In this document: positions 36,749 to 45,600 of the stretch, piece by piece
Layout: the number at the start of each line of letters is the position of its first letter
How positions within the stretch are numbered: position 1 is the stretch's first letter
Assembly: GCA_037441525.1 (NCBI GenBank)
Contig: JBBISA010000009.1
Location: forward strand, 1-64,000
Direction: 5' to 3'
Origin: SKVR01 sp037441525
GTDB lineage: Bacteria; Bacteroidota; Bacteroidia; Bacteroidales; UBA7960
Length of the DNA stretch: 64,000 nucleotides
The notes under the pieces: model-generated
Database searches by the model: none
Seen by the model: only the letters and a program-made list of their open reading frames with translations
What the model was told of the DNA's origin: nothing
Position numbers and translations under genes: made by a program

Positions 36749-37195
36749 ATGAGCTATACCTATAATCATCCAAGACCGGCGGTTACAACCGATGCTGTGA
36801 TTTTCAGAATGAACGACGAAGATGTTCTGAGTGTGCTACTCATTAAAAGAAAAAATGACCCTTACAAAAATTATTGGGCTCTGCCAGGTGGTTTTCTCGA
36901 TGAAAATGAGACCCTTGAGAAGTGCGTAAACCGGGAAGTGGAAGAAGAAACCGGCCTTACAAACATTAAGTTTTATCAATTGGGAGCCTTTAGTGAACCT
37001 CTTCGCGACCCCCGCCACCGAACAATTACAGTTGCATACTGGGGATTTACAACCAGCGATGCCATTGTTGCAGCCTCGAGCGATGCAGCAGATGCGCAAT
37101 GGTTCGAAATTGAATCGATGCCTTCCCTTGCCTTCGACCATGACGAAATCATAAAAAAAGCCCTGGTAAGGGCTCTGGAAATCATGGCGTTATAG
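36749..37195 (+). CDS. Nudix hydrolase (ADP-ribose-pyrophosphatase-like)
   Basis: 148 residues from the ATG at 36749 (MSYTYNHPRPAVTTDAV), preferred to an in-frame upstream start inside the previous gene. The Nudix box is intact: GGFLDENETLEKCVNREVEE followed by ETGL. N-terminal VTTDAVIF and WALPGG strands are those of the NrtR/ADP-ribose branch, but there is no C-terminal winged helix, so it is an enzyme rather than a full NrtR regulator. It hydrolyses a nucleoside diphosphate linked to another moiety; substrate unknown. Confidence 0.88.
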   Translation: MSYTYNHPRPAVTTDAVIFRMNDEDVLSVLLIKRKNDPYKNYWALPGGFLDENETLEKCVNREVEEETGLTNIKFYQLGAFSEPLRDPRHRTITVAYWGFTTSDAIVAASSDAADAQWFEIESMPSLAFDHDEIIKKALVRALEIMAL

Positions 37196-37208
37196 CAACT
37201 ATAATAAA

Positions 37209-37856
37209 TTACAGGTCATTCAGTATTGCCTTAACAATATTATTAGCCCCAAGACCAATCTGAACAATATCAGCATCGAGCATATAGCAGGGGGTGGTAT
37301 AAACCTTATTTGTACGGTCAACAATTACTTCTCCATGATTTGTTGGCCTGTGTTTGGCCCCCATTTTTTCAACAGCACCGGCAGTGCCTGCATCCTGGCC
37401 AATAGTTAGCTCAACGCTTCCAAGAATTTTGGCCAGTAACACCGGCGATATACAAAGTGCTCCTATGGGTTTTCCTGCCTTATGCATTTCTCTTATACCT
37501 TTTTCAACATCGCTATTTACCTTACAATCAGCACCTTCAAAAGCAAAAGTGCACAGGTTTTTGGCTACTCCAAATCCACCCGGAAACAACAATGCATCGT
37601 AGTTGGAAGCGCTGAAAGTACTCAAAGGTTTTATATTTCCCCTGGCAATACGGGCCGATTCAACCATTACATTCCGTTTTTCTTTCATTTCAGAGCCATC
37701 AAGGTGGTTAATGACATGGTGCTGTTCGACATCGGGGGCAAATATCTGGTATTCGGCCCCGTTGAGTTTTATGGCATAAAGGCTAAGAGTGGCCTCATGG
37801 ATTTCAGCACCATCGTATACTCCGCATCCGGCAAGGACAACTGCAAATTTTTTCAT
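37209..37856 (-). CDS. elbB: Isoprenoid biosynthesis glyoxalase ElbB
   Basis: 215 residues, DJ-1/PfpI superfamily. Motifs: VVLAGCGVYDGAEIHEATL at the N-terminus, DALLFPGGFGVAKNLC, and the nucleophile elbow GALCISPVLLAKIL with the reactive Cys. The C-terminal TTPCYMLDADIVQIGLGANN is typical of ElbB. It has glyoxalase activity in E. coli and was linked genetically to isoprenoid synthesis; its real role is unclear. The 121-bp gap from the MacB-like gene leaves cotranscription open. Confidence 0.93.
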   Translation of the reverse strand: MKKFAVVLAGCGVYDGAEIHEATLSLYAIKLNGAEYQIFAPDVEQHHVINHLDGSEMKEKRNVMVESARIARGNIKPLSTFSASNYDALLFPGGFGVAKNLCTFAFEGADCKVNSDVEKGIREMHKAGKPIGALCISPVLLAKILGSVELTIGQDAGTAGAVEKMGAKHRPTNHGEVIVDRTNKVYTTPCYMLDADIVQIGLGANNIVKAILNDL

Positions 37857-37977
37857 ATCTCTGTCTTTTAAAGTTCCAACATAATGATTTACTGAAAATT
37901 ACTCACTACACAAAAATAGAAATGGCAGGCTAACCGTCAAAAAATAAACTCTAAATTACTCTTAAGAAGATGCAGGT

Positions 37978-39318
37978 TTATTCGTATCGGAGCGATGTTA
38001 CCGGGTCCTTGCTGGCAGCTTTGCGTGCCGGCATATATCCGAAAACAATACCAATTCCGGCCGAAACAAGGAAAGAAATCAGTATTGATGACACAGATAC
38101 GATTGTTAAAATATCAGTGAAGCTGGTAATAAGCCTAGAAAGAGCAATACCCAAAAATACCCCTACAATGCCCCCTGTTATACTAATAAATACTGATTCG
38201 GCAAGAAACTGAAATACAACATCCGTTTTTTTGGCACCGATAGCCAGCCTGATACCAATTTCGCGAGTTCGCTCCATAACCGATGCCAGCATAATATTCA
38301 TAATTCCGATACCACCAACCAGCAGCGATATGGCAGCAATGGCTCCCAAAACAATATTGAAAATATCCTTGGCTCGTTGTTCCTGTTCAAGCAGCAGCTC
38401 CGGTACAATAACCTCAAAGTCCTGCACCCCGTTATGGCGGCGCAGCAACATACGCTGAATCAAGTCGGCCGATGGATTGAGCAGTTCAGAATCATCAACC
38501 TGCACCACAATTCTATCGAGCTGATGGTAGCTTTTTAATTTCTCAGCGGGTATCTGGTTATTAACCGCAGCTCGTCTCCGTCCACGGGTACGTTGCCGCT
38601 GGATATCGGTAAAGGAAACAACTGATCGGTCCATAAAACGCAATAAGGCGGTATTTACAGGAACATAAACCATATTGCCAAACTCACTGATTCCAAGTCT
38701 TTCGGTCGATTCGCCGCCGCCCGACCTGTCTTCTACCACCCCGATAACTGTAAGCCAGTTGTTGCCAAGCTTTAGTTGACGGCCAATGGGATTTTCATTT
38801 CCAAAAAAAACTGCCCTTACCTGGTTGCTTACAATACAAACCGGATAACCTGCCTGAAGCTGACTTTCTGAAAAGTTGCTTCCATAAGAAAAACCCACTG
38901 CAAACAATTCGAAATAATCGGGATGAATACCTGCTACCCTTACTGGCTGTCTGACACCATTGTTAAAACCAAACGTATTAATCTCAATTTCAGGGCTTAT
39001 TCGCTGAACACCAGGAATAATTTCGCGAATGGAATTGGCATCGGCCAGGCTAAGGCCTGGAGAGAATCGTCCGTCAAGCAGTTCATCATGGGCATCATCT
39101 TCAGAAAATAAGGGGCGAATGATGATGTTGTTGACGCCCACAAGTTTCATCTGGTCGAGAATTTCTTTGCGGGCTCCATTGCCAATGGCAAGCATGGCAA
39201 TTACTGCCCCTACACCGAATATAATTCCCAGGGCAGTAAGCATAGAGCGGAATTTGTTGGCAAACACCGCATCCATTGCAATATTCAAATTGTAATATAC
39301 CCGTTGAGATTTAATCAT
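37978..39318 (-). CDS. MacB-like ABC transporter permease without ATPase domain
   Basis: 446 residues. TM1 is in FRSMLTALGIIFGVGAVIAM, followed by a MacB periplasmic core domain to about residue 320, then three helices in the FtsX-like part (FNIVLGAIAAISLLVGGIGIMNIML, ERTREIGIRLAIGA, VSSILISFLVSAGIGIVFGYMPA). E. coli MacB carries its ATPase at the N-terminus; here the protein starts directly with the membrane part, so a separate ATPase must exist elsewhere. It starts 10 bp after the adaptor gene. Likely a mechanotransmission exporter with the adaptor and a TolC channel; substrate unknown. Confidence 0.9.
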   Translation of the reverse strand: MIKSQRVYYNLNIAMDAVFANKFRSMLTALGIIFGVGAVIAMLAIGNGARKEILDQMKLVGVNNIIIRPLFSEDDAHDELLDGRFSPGLSLADANSIREIIPGVQRISPEIEINTFGFNNGVRQPVRVAGIHPDYFELFAVGFSYGSNFSESQLQAGYPVCIVSNQVRAVFFGNENPIGRQLKLGNNWLTVIGVVEDRSGGGESTERLGISEFGNMVYVPVNTALLRFMDRSVVSFTDIQRQRTRGRRRAAVNNQIPAEKLKSYHQLDRIVVQVDDSELLNPSADLIQRMLLRRHNGVQDFEVIVPELLLEQEQRAKDIFNIVLGAIAAISLLVGGIGIMNIMLASVMERTREIGIRLAIGAKKTDVVFQFLAESVFISITGGIVGVFLGIALSRLITSFTDILTIVSVSSILISFLVSAGIGIVFGYMPARKAASKDPVTSLRYE

Positions 39319-39328
39319 ATAAAGCGCT

Positions 39329-40573
39329 TTAAAGAGTAATAAGCCGGTAATCTTCAGGCTTTCCGGGGGGAATACTTATAAATATCGTCTCACCCTGCTG
39401 TAATCCCTGAGAAATAATAATAAAGTTTTCGTTGCGCATGCCAGTAACAACCTGTTGTCTAACAATACGCGATCCCATATCTTTATATACAAAATTTAAA
39501 GAATCCTGCAGGTGGATAGTTTCAATAGGAACGAAGGCAACTCCTGGTTCAACGCTTATGATGATGGTGTTTTTAGTAGTCATAGCTGGTCTGAGGATGG
39601 TGTCCGATTCGTTGATCTGGATTCTTACTTCAAATACCCGTGCATCCTGGTTTGGTCGTTGTTCGCCAATATTTGCCACTTCGGTAACAGAGCCTGTAAA
39701 TCTTTTTTCAGGAAAAGCATCAACAATAATTTCTGCCTTTTGTCCAACATTTACTTTGCTAATGTCCACCTCATTCACATAAGTACGGCTAATCATTACT
39801 GAGAAATCAGGAAGGGTGGCCACAGTGTTATCCCACGTACTTACCTGCGAACCTACGTTTACTTTTGTGCCATCCCAGTTTCGCCGGTAAATTACCATTC
39901 CGTCGCGAGGGGCAGCAATTGTGAACTCCTGCAATACACTCAGCATATTTTCATACCGACGTCTTACCTGATTAAGGCTTGCGTTAACCTCCCTCATTTT
40001 GGCCTGCGCCTGTTCAGACCGTAACTCGTAGTTGTGCGACGCCTGCCTGAACGCTCTCTGGGCTTTATCAAGATTTATTTCGGTCTGCCTTATTGCTGCG
40101 GGAGGTTCAAAAGTGCTCTGACTTAAAGCTATTCGGGCTTCCTCAAGGGCAAATTCGAGGTTGATTAGCTCATTACGTGCATTTCGCAACTCCATGGTGG
40201 TATCGAGCATGGTTTGGGTATGCATGGTTTGAAGCTTTTCAAGCTCAGTCTCAAGGTCTTTTATTCTGTTTGAAATCTCTGTACGGTCGAGGGTTGCCAC
40301 CCAATCCCCTTTCCTGACTATGGTACCCTCCGGAATAAGTTCACTTATCTGAACATTCCAAAGCCCAATGGTTCTTAGCCCGGCAGGCCCTTGTATATTT
40401 TCCGAAAATCGGGCTTCGAGTTCCCCGCTGGTATAAACGCTAACCACAAAATCTCCATAACTGACTGGCACCTTAATTAATACAGGGCCGGTTTTTTCTT
40501 CCCTCAGAAAAAACCAAAGTAATGTGGCTGCTACAACAAGCACTGAAATGATAACTACCTTTTTTTTATGCAT
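39329..40573 (-). CDS. Periplasmic adaptor (membrane fusion) protein, HlyD/MacA type
   Basis: 414 residues. N-terminal membrane anchor (VVIISVLVVAATLLWFF), lipoyl-like half motifs (VRKGDWVATLDRTEI; IAAPRDGMVIYR), a coiled-coil hairpin between about residues 95 and 215 rich in Gln/Glu/Leu, and a beta-barrel part (VNVGQKAEIIVDAFP). Such adaptors bridge an inner-membrane ABC permease and a TolC channel. It is first in a minus-strand pair with the MacB-like permease; the upstream region (40574-40916) is shared with a divergent gene. Confidence 0.9.
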   Translation of the reverse strand: MHKKKVVIISVLVVAATLLWFFLREEKTGPVLIKVPVSYGDFVVSVYTSGELEARFSENIQGPAGLRTIGLWNVQISELIPEGTIVRKGDWVATLDRTEISNRIKDLETELEKLQTMHTQTMLDTTMELRNARNELINLEFALEEARIALSQSTFEPPAAIRQTEINLDKAQRAFRQASHNYELRSEQAQAKMREVNASLNQVRRRYENMLSVLQEFTIAAPRDGMVIYRRNWDGTKVNVGSQVSTWDNTVATLPDFSVMISRTYVNEVDISKVNVGQKAEIIVDAFPEKRFTGSVTEVANIGEQRPNQDARVFEVRIQINESDTILRPAMTTKNTIIISVEPGVAFVPIETIHLQDSLNFVYKDMGSRIVRQQVVTGMRNENFIIISQGLQQGETIFISIPPGKPEDYRLITL

Positions 40574-40916
40574 ATAATTCTTATTATTTTATTGAGTATA
40601 CCAGAAGTTATAACGCCCATTTGCACAGATTATGCTAACAAAGGGTCAAAAGTATCTCAATTTTATGTTTTATGAAAGGAACATGATATGCAGCAACCAG
40701 AAATGTAATAGTTCTTATGATATTTAAACAAAATCATAGAGTTTAAGAGAAAAGATTACTTTGTTGGGCTTACACAATTAACAGCTTAGTTTTATACGCT
40801 TTAGGTGCCCAGACACATGTTTTAACGTTTTTTTAAGCAATCATTTTTTGTTGCTGGAGTATTTTATTTAAATTTGGTCTAAATAAAAATAAGCTAATCC
40901 AAAAATCTATTCTTAT
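40574..40916. promoter_or_regulatory. 343-bp divergent regulatory region
   Basis: AT-rich DNA between the adaptor gene (minus) and the Cys-rich repeat protein (plus). One good plus-strand promoter is seen (separate entry). No clear minus-strand promoter or sigma-54 site was identified. Confidence 0.5.
40847..40876 (+). promoter_or_regulatory. Promoter of the SGCTG-repeat gene
   Basis: TTTG (40847-40850), an 18-base spacer and TAAATTTG (40869-40876) match the Bacteroidota consensus. The predicted start is about 30 bases before the ATG at 40917. Confidence 0.6.
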
Positions 40917-41408
40917 ATGAAAAAATTAATCCTAACTTCTCTGGCTGGTGTTTTACTTATTGCAGGCACCATATCTATATTGTCAGCCACCGGGCCCGAA
41001 ACAAGGGCAGACAAATCAGGTTGCAGTTCATCAACCACAGCGTCAATTGAAACAGCAACATCAGGGTGCACCGGCACTGCAACAGTACAAACAGCATCTT
41101 TACAAAACAACTCTGGATTTACAGGACAAACAGCATCAGTAGAAAAATCTTCTGGTTGTACCGGCCAAAGAGCTTCAGCAGGGACCAACTGTACCCAAGG
41201 AGAAACCAAAACAGCACAGGCAGATGTGCAAAATCAGGTTCAAATGGTTCAAACCAGTAGTGCATCAACGGGTTGTACCGGTGCAACTCAAAAAGCTGCT
41301 AATGATTGTTCTGGCAGTGCAGAAGTAAAAATTGAAACAACCAATGCTGGCGAATGTACCAAGGTTCCTTCGGGAATAAGCGGACAGCAAGCAAACAGAA
41401 ATAACTAA
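40917..41408 (+). CDS. Uncharacterised secreted Cys-rich protein with SGCTG repeats
   Basis: 163 residues, not a family I recognise. A signal sequence or N-terminal anchor (LILTSLAGVLLIAGTISILSA) has no lipobox. The rest is low-complexity Ser/Thr/Gly/Ala/Gln with recurrent Cys units: SGCSSS, SGCTGTA, SGFTGQTAS (Cys replaced by Phe), SGCTGQRAS, TNCTQGE, TGCTGATQ, NDCSGSAE and GECTKV. It is acidic to neutral with almost no hydrophobic core, so probably disordered or disulphide/metal-clustered outside the cytoplasm. It has its own promoter and terminator, which supports a real gene. It is divergent from the MacA/MacB-like pair. Confidence 0.75.
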   Translation: MKKLILTSLAGVLLIAGTISILSATGPETRADKSGCSSSTTASIETATSGCTGTATVQTASLQNNSGFTGQTASVEKSSGCTGQRASAGTNCTQGETKTAQADVQNQVQMVQTSSASTGCTGATQKAANDCSGSAEVKIETTNAGECTKVPSGISGQQANRNN

Positions 41409-41451
41409 AATTTCCCCTCTTAATTATTATTTTCAATTACTGTGCTTTTTT

Positions 41452-41485
41452 CCCCGGCCTGTTATGCAGGCTGGGGTTTTTCTTT
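41452..41485 (+). terminator. Rho-independent terminator after the SGCTG-repeat gene
   Basis: A 10-bp stem (41452-41461 with 41467-41476, one G-T pair) with loop TTATG, followed by TTTTTCTTTT. Confidence 0.9.
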
Positions 41486-41499
41486 TAAAGTGCCGCCAA

Positions 41500-42270
41500 T
41501 TATGAGTCTTCTCTTATAAAATTGAAAACCAGATTATAAAACTCCTCCGGTTTTTCAGCATGCAACCAATGTGAAGCGCCATCAATGGTTTCTATATTAG
41601 AATCGGGAAACAGTCTTTTTATTCCCGGGATATGACGTTCCAGAATATAGTTGCTAATCCCTCCCCGAATAAAAAGTGATGGTTTAAGAAAGGCTGATGA
41701 TGAAACAATTTCTTTGAAAACTTCGGGCAGATTATCCATGATACCTGATAGATTGGCTTTCCACGCCAAAGTTGCCCGGTCTTTCCAGTATAGATTTTTT
41801 AGCAGAAAATGACGGATTCTTTCATCGGCAATGGTTTTCCTGAGGGCTGCTTCAACTTCATTTCTCGATTTTTTATTATTCAGCTCAACTGATAACATGG
41901 CATCAATAAGAATATTGTGCCTGTTGTTGTATGCATCAGCACTAATGTCAACAACAATTAGTTTATTTACCTTTTCAGGGTATTCGAGGGCAAAGGTCAT
42001 AGCGGTTTTTCCACCCATACTATGGCCAAGAACAAATGCTTCTGCAATGCTTTCTCTCTCTAAGAATTCGTAGAGGTCGGTTGCCATGGCCTGGTAATTA
42101 AACACATTACTCCAACCCGACTTACCATGATTGCGCTGATCGATAGTATATACGGAAAAATTACCGGCAAAACGTCTTGCATGGCTTACCCAATTATCAG
42201 ACATGCCAAATAAACCGTGAAGAATTATTAACGGATACCCTTCCCCATATTTCTGAAAATGAAGTTCCAT
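41500..42270 (-). CDS. Alpha/beta-fold hydrolase
   Basis: 256 residues. Oxyanion-loop HGLFGMSDNW near residue 20, nucleophile elbow GHSMGG (Ser near residue 86), late acidic residue and the catalytic His in GASHWLHAEKPEEF. Similar to YbfF-type esterases, which act on small or acyl-CoA-like esters; the actual substrate is unknown. Eighteen bases separate it from pdxJ upstream, so they are probably cotranscribed. Confidence 0.88.
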   Translation of the reverse strand: MELHFQKYGEGYPLIILHGLFGMSDNWVSHARRFAGNFSVYTIDQRNHGKSGWSNVFNYQAMATDLYEFLERESIAEAFVLGHSMGGKTAMTFALEYPEKVNKLIVVDISADAYNNRHNILIDAMLSVELNNKKSRNEVEAALRKTIADERIRHFLLKNLYWKDRATLAWKANLSGIMDNLPEVFKEIVSSSAFLKPSLFIRGGISNYILERHIPGIKRLFPDSNIETIDGASHWLHAEKPEEFYNLVFNFIREDS

Positions 42271-42288
42271 GCCGGGATATTATATAAT

Positions 42289-43020
42289 TCAGATTGCGTT
42301 ATTTGCCGGGATTAGAAGTTGGAGATACATTTGAATAGTATTTTCAAGGCCAAAATACAATGCATCGGCAATTAATGCATGACCTATGGAAACCTCAAGT
42401 AAGCCAGGAATATTTGTTGCAAAATATTTTAAATTCTCGAGGCTAAGGTCATGCCCGGCATTGATACCGAGGCGGGCATCCCGGGCAGCAAAAGCGGCTG
42501 TTCTGAAGGGTGCAAGAGCCTTTTCGGGGCTTAGGGTGTAAATTGCTGCATAAGGTTCGGTGTACAATTCTACCCGGTTGGTACCGGTTTGGGCAGCTTT
42601 GTAAATAAGGTCGGGATCCGTATCGATAAAAATGGATGTACGAATTCCGGCTCCCTGCAGCTCATGGATTACCTCTTTAAGAAAACTATAGTGTTTTATC
42701 GTATCCCAACCTGCATTAGAAGTAAGGGCATTGGGAGGATCAGGCACCAGGGTAACCTGGTCGGGTTTCACATCAACAACCATATCAAGGAACTTGCGGG
42801 ATGGATATCCTTCAATGTTGAATTCTGTTTTGATAAGCGGACGGATATCATAAACATCCTTGCGCCTGATGTGCCTTTCATCGGGTCGCGGATGAACGGT
42901 AATACCCTGGGCCCCGAATCGCTCACAATCAACAGCAGCTTTTACTACATCAGGTATGTTTCCACCCCGGGCATTGCGTATGGTGGCTATTTTATTAATA
43001 TTTACACTCAGGCGGGTCAT
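42289..43020 (-). CDS. pdxJ: Pyridoxine 5'-phosphate synthase PdxJ
   Basis: 243 residues from the ATG at 43020 (MTRLSVNINKIATIRNARGG); an in-frame TTG at 43038 would add six unneeded residues. PdxJ condenses 1-deoxyxylulose 5-phosphate with aminoacetone phosphate in DXP-dependent vitamin B6 synthesis. TIM-barrel motifs: GITVHPRPDERHI, QVTLVPD, RVELYTEPYA, GINAGHDLSLENL and EVSIGHALIADAL. Followed by the alpha/beta hydrolase; divergent from the CBS gene. Confidence 0.95.
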   Translation of the reverse strand: MTRLSVNINKIATIRNARGGNIPDVVKAAVDCERFGAQGITVHPRPDERHIRRKDVYDIRPLIKTEFNIEGYPSRKFLDMVVDVKPDQVTLVPDPPNALTSNAGWDTIKHYSFLKEVIHELQGAGIRTSIFIDTDPDLIYKAAQTGTNRVELYTEPYAAIYTLSPEKALAPFRTAAFAARDARLGINAGHDLSLENLKYFATNIPGLLEVSIGHALIADALYFGLENTIQMYLQLLIPANNAI

Positions 43021-43195
43021 AGGGTATTTTTTTTGCAAAACTATGAAACATTCATGACAGTGATGGTAATTATTGACGCCATTTCAGAGTATTGGGTTTG
43101 AGTTTAAGAAAAATTTGATTTACTTTGTGTTAGAATGTTTCTTTGTAGAAAGGAATTTCAATTATTGACTAATTTTAAAGACTAAACAATACTCC

Positions 43196-43861
43196 ATGCT
43201 GGCCAACGAGTTAATAAATGAGCTTATTCTGCCCCTGCGTACTTCAGATACCGGGGAAACAGCTCTTAGCTGGATGGAAGAAATGCGCATATCCCATTTA
43301 CCCATTGTGAATAATGAAGCTTTTCTGGGCCTTGTTTCCGAAAAAGACATTTACAGTATGAATGACTTTACCGAGCCTTTGGGAAATTACCAGCTTTCTC
43401 TTTCCCGGCCTTATGTAATGTTCAACTCACACCTTTTCGAAGTAATTCGAATTGCCGGAACACTCAAATTATCAGTGGTTCCGGTACTTGACCTCAACGA
43501 GAATTATCTTGGTTGTATTACCCAGTCGCGTATGCTTCAGGAAATTGCCGAATCTGGCTCCTTAAATCAACCGGGTGGAATCATTGTTCTTGAAATGAAC
43601 AGTATTGACTACTCGCTTCATGAAATCTCACGCTTAGTAGAGTCGAACGATGCGAAGATACTAAGTTGCTGTGCACGTACTTTCAACGATAGCACACGGG
43701 TAGAAGTAACGCTAAAACTCAACAAAATTGACATTACACCTGTAATTCAAACATTTAATCGTTTCGATTATCATATAATCGCATCATTTTCGGAAGAAAA
43801 TAACTACGACGATCTTATCAGGGACAGGTTTGATGCTTTGATGAATTACCTGAACATTTAG
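43196..43861 (+). CDS. CBS-domain protein with ACT-like C-terminus
   Basis: 221 residues. Two CBS motifs (about residues 1-60: ALSWMEEMRISHLPIVNNE, LGLVSEKDI; and 70-125: LSVVPVLDLNENYLGCITQSRML) form a Bateman module that senses adenine nucleotides. The remainder (GGIIVLEMNSIDYSLHEISR onward) looks like an ACT-type regulatory fold. No catalytic domain. It is 19 bp before a BamA-like gene; the arrangement pdxJ / CBS protein recurs in Bacteroidota, in my recollection. Confidence 0.85.
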   Translation: MLANELINELILPLRTSDTGETALSWMEEMRISHLPIVNNEAFLGLVSEKDIYSMNDFTEPLGNYQLSLSRPYVMFNSHLFEVIRIAGTLKLSVVPVLDLNENYLGCITQSRMLQEIAESGSLNQPGGIIVLEMNSIDYSLHEISRLVESNDAKILSCCARTFNDSTRVEVTLKLNKIDITPVIQTFNRFDYHIIASFSEENNYDDLIRDRFDALMNYLNI

Positions 43862-43880
43862 AAAACTCCAAGATTCATTC

Positions 43881-45356
43881 ATGTTTAAAAGTGCCATATT
43901 CATATTTGCAATATGGGGTTGCATTGCCACCCTGACTGCACAAGCGCAGATCGCATCCTTATGCCTTGCCGGTGATTATGTGTTACTTGGCCCAAATGAA
44001 GAATTGCCTGCAGACCTGGTAAAGAAGAATTATGTTGTGATACAAAAAATTGAGTTTGAGGGCAATCATACCACCCGTCAGCATGTTCTTTTGCGTGAGC
44101 TGGCGTTTTCTGCGGGCGATACTTTACAACTTACCGCATTGTCTTCCATTCTGGAGCGCAGTCGCGAAAACCTGTTAAATACTTCCCTTTTCAACTTTGT
44201 CAATGTATCACTGACCTACCATGAAGTATTGCCCGCTGCCAACGTGAGATTTACCTTTGTTGAACGCTGGTATGTATGGCCATTCCCCATCTTCGAAATT
44301 GCAGAACGAAATCTCAACGATTGGTTGACCAACCCTACTCTTTATAAAACCAATTATGGTGGGTTTATCCTGAAGGAGAATTTCAGGGGACGCATGGAAA
44401 AGCTCAGCATTCTTGCAAGAGCAGGTTATAGGCAAATCTATGCTCTTAACTATTTCATCCCCTATATCAATCATGCCCAAAGGCTCGGATTAAGCTTTAC
44501 CATTGGCTACAACCGCCAGAATGAAATTGAATACCTTACCCGCGATAACAATCAGCTTTTTTATTCTGAAGATGGCGGTTTTGCTCTGCGACATTTTTAT
44601 GTGAATACACAAGTGCATTATCGCCGTGGAATTCATAACCGCCATAATCTAACCTTTGGTTTCAACAACATACGATTTGCCGATTCGTTGTTGTTCCTCA
44701 ATCCCAATTTCTCGCCAAGTTCAGAAACTTCTGCTCCTTTTTTCTCCTTAGGCTACGAATTCAGACATGATTACCGTGATATAAGGGCATATCCCTTATC
44801 AGGTCATTATTTCGATATTCGTTTTAAGCGTCAGGGCCTGGGGATTCTTAGAAATGAGAAAATGGATATTACTACCGCTGAAACGTCTCTGCGTAAATTT
44901 TGGAAGCTAAACCCACGCTGGTTTTTTGCCACAGGCATTAATGCCAAAACATCACTGGGAAATTTTCACCCCTATTACATGCAGCAAGGATTAGGATTTA
45001 AAGGCGACATTGTAAGAGGCTATGAAAACTTTGTTATTGACGGGCAGCACTTTGCCGTGTTGAAGAACAATTTTAAATATGCATTGGTCCCCAGCAGGGT
45101 TAACAGGATTGGCTTTATTAATAATGAAAAGTTCTCCCTTATTCATTATGCCTTGTATGTAAACTTTTTTACAGATATAGGATACGTTAAAGATAGTTTC
45201 TTCTTCAATGATAACTTTCTTTCAAACAATTTCCTTGCTGGTTTTGGCATTGGATTAGACCTTGTAACCTATTATGACAAAGTATTCCGCACCGAATTTT
45301 CATACAACCGACATGGCTATCCAAGCATAAATCTCCATTTGATTGCTCCAATTTAG
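43881..45356 (+). CDS. BamA/TamA-family outer-membrane protein
   Basis: 491 residues with a signal peptide (IFIFAIWGCIATLTAQA). One POTRA-like unit is visible (VIQKIEFEGNHTTRQHVLLREL, then FNFVNVSLTY and NVRFTFVERW). From about residue 160 the chain is aromatic-rich beta-barrel with a surface-antigen pattern (GLGFKGDIVRGYENFVIDGQ, ending YPSINLHLIAPI). It is too short for canonical BamA, which has five POTRAs, so a TamA-like or lineage-specific insertion factor is more likely. Partner unknown. Confidence 0.82.
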   Translation: MFKSAIFIFAIWGCIATLTAQAQIASLCLAGDYVLLGPNEELPADLVKKNYVVIQKIEFEGNHTTRQHVLLRELAFSAGDTLQLTALSSILERSRENLLNTSLFNFVNVSLTYHEVLPAANVRFTFVERWYVWPFPIFEIAERNLNDWLTNPTLYKTNYGGFILKENFRGRMEKLSILARAGYRQIYALNYFIPYINHAQRLGLSFTIGYNRQNEIEYLTRDNNQLFYSEDGGFALRHFYVNTQVHYRRGIHNRHNLTFGFNNIRFADSLLFLNPNFSPSSETSAPFFSLGYEFRHDYRDIRAYPLSGHYFDIRFKRQGLGILRNEKMDITTAETSLRKFWKLNPRWFFATGINAKTSLGNFHPYYMQQGLGFKGDIVRGYENFVIDGQHFAVLKNNFKYALVPSRVNRIGFINNEKFSLIHYALYVNFFTDIGYVKDSFFFNDNFLSNNFLAGFGIGLDLVTYYDKVFRTEFSYNRHGYPSINLHLIAPI

Positions 45357-45538
45357 ATATTGCAGAACCCTAAGAGATTTTGCAGATTTCTCAGAGCACG
45401 TAAAAATCAACAGAAAATAAAATCGCCAGACACAAAACCCGAAAAATTGATGTAATTTTAAGGCCTTTTTAACCGAAGGTTCAGTTAAATTGCTATTGGC
45501 CACATTAACCCTTATTTGTTTCCTATCAACCTTTAATC

Positions 45539-45560
45539 ATCAGCCTATGGCTGATTTTTT
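45539..45560 (+). terminator. Terminator between the BamA-like and MFS genes
   Basis: Seven-bp stem ATCAGCC / GGCTGAT with loop TAT, running into six T. It separates the two plus-strand genes. Confidence 0.65.
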
Positions 45561-45600
45561 AAGGTATTATTATTAAAAATGTATCATCAGACTTACCCTT

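Noticed and set aside
43881..45356. Canonical BamA
   Set aside because: Only one POTRA-like unit and 491 residues, against about 800 with five POTRAs in BamA.
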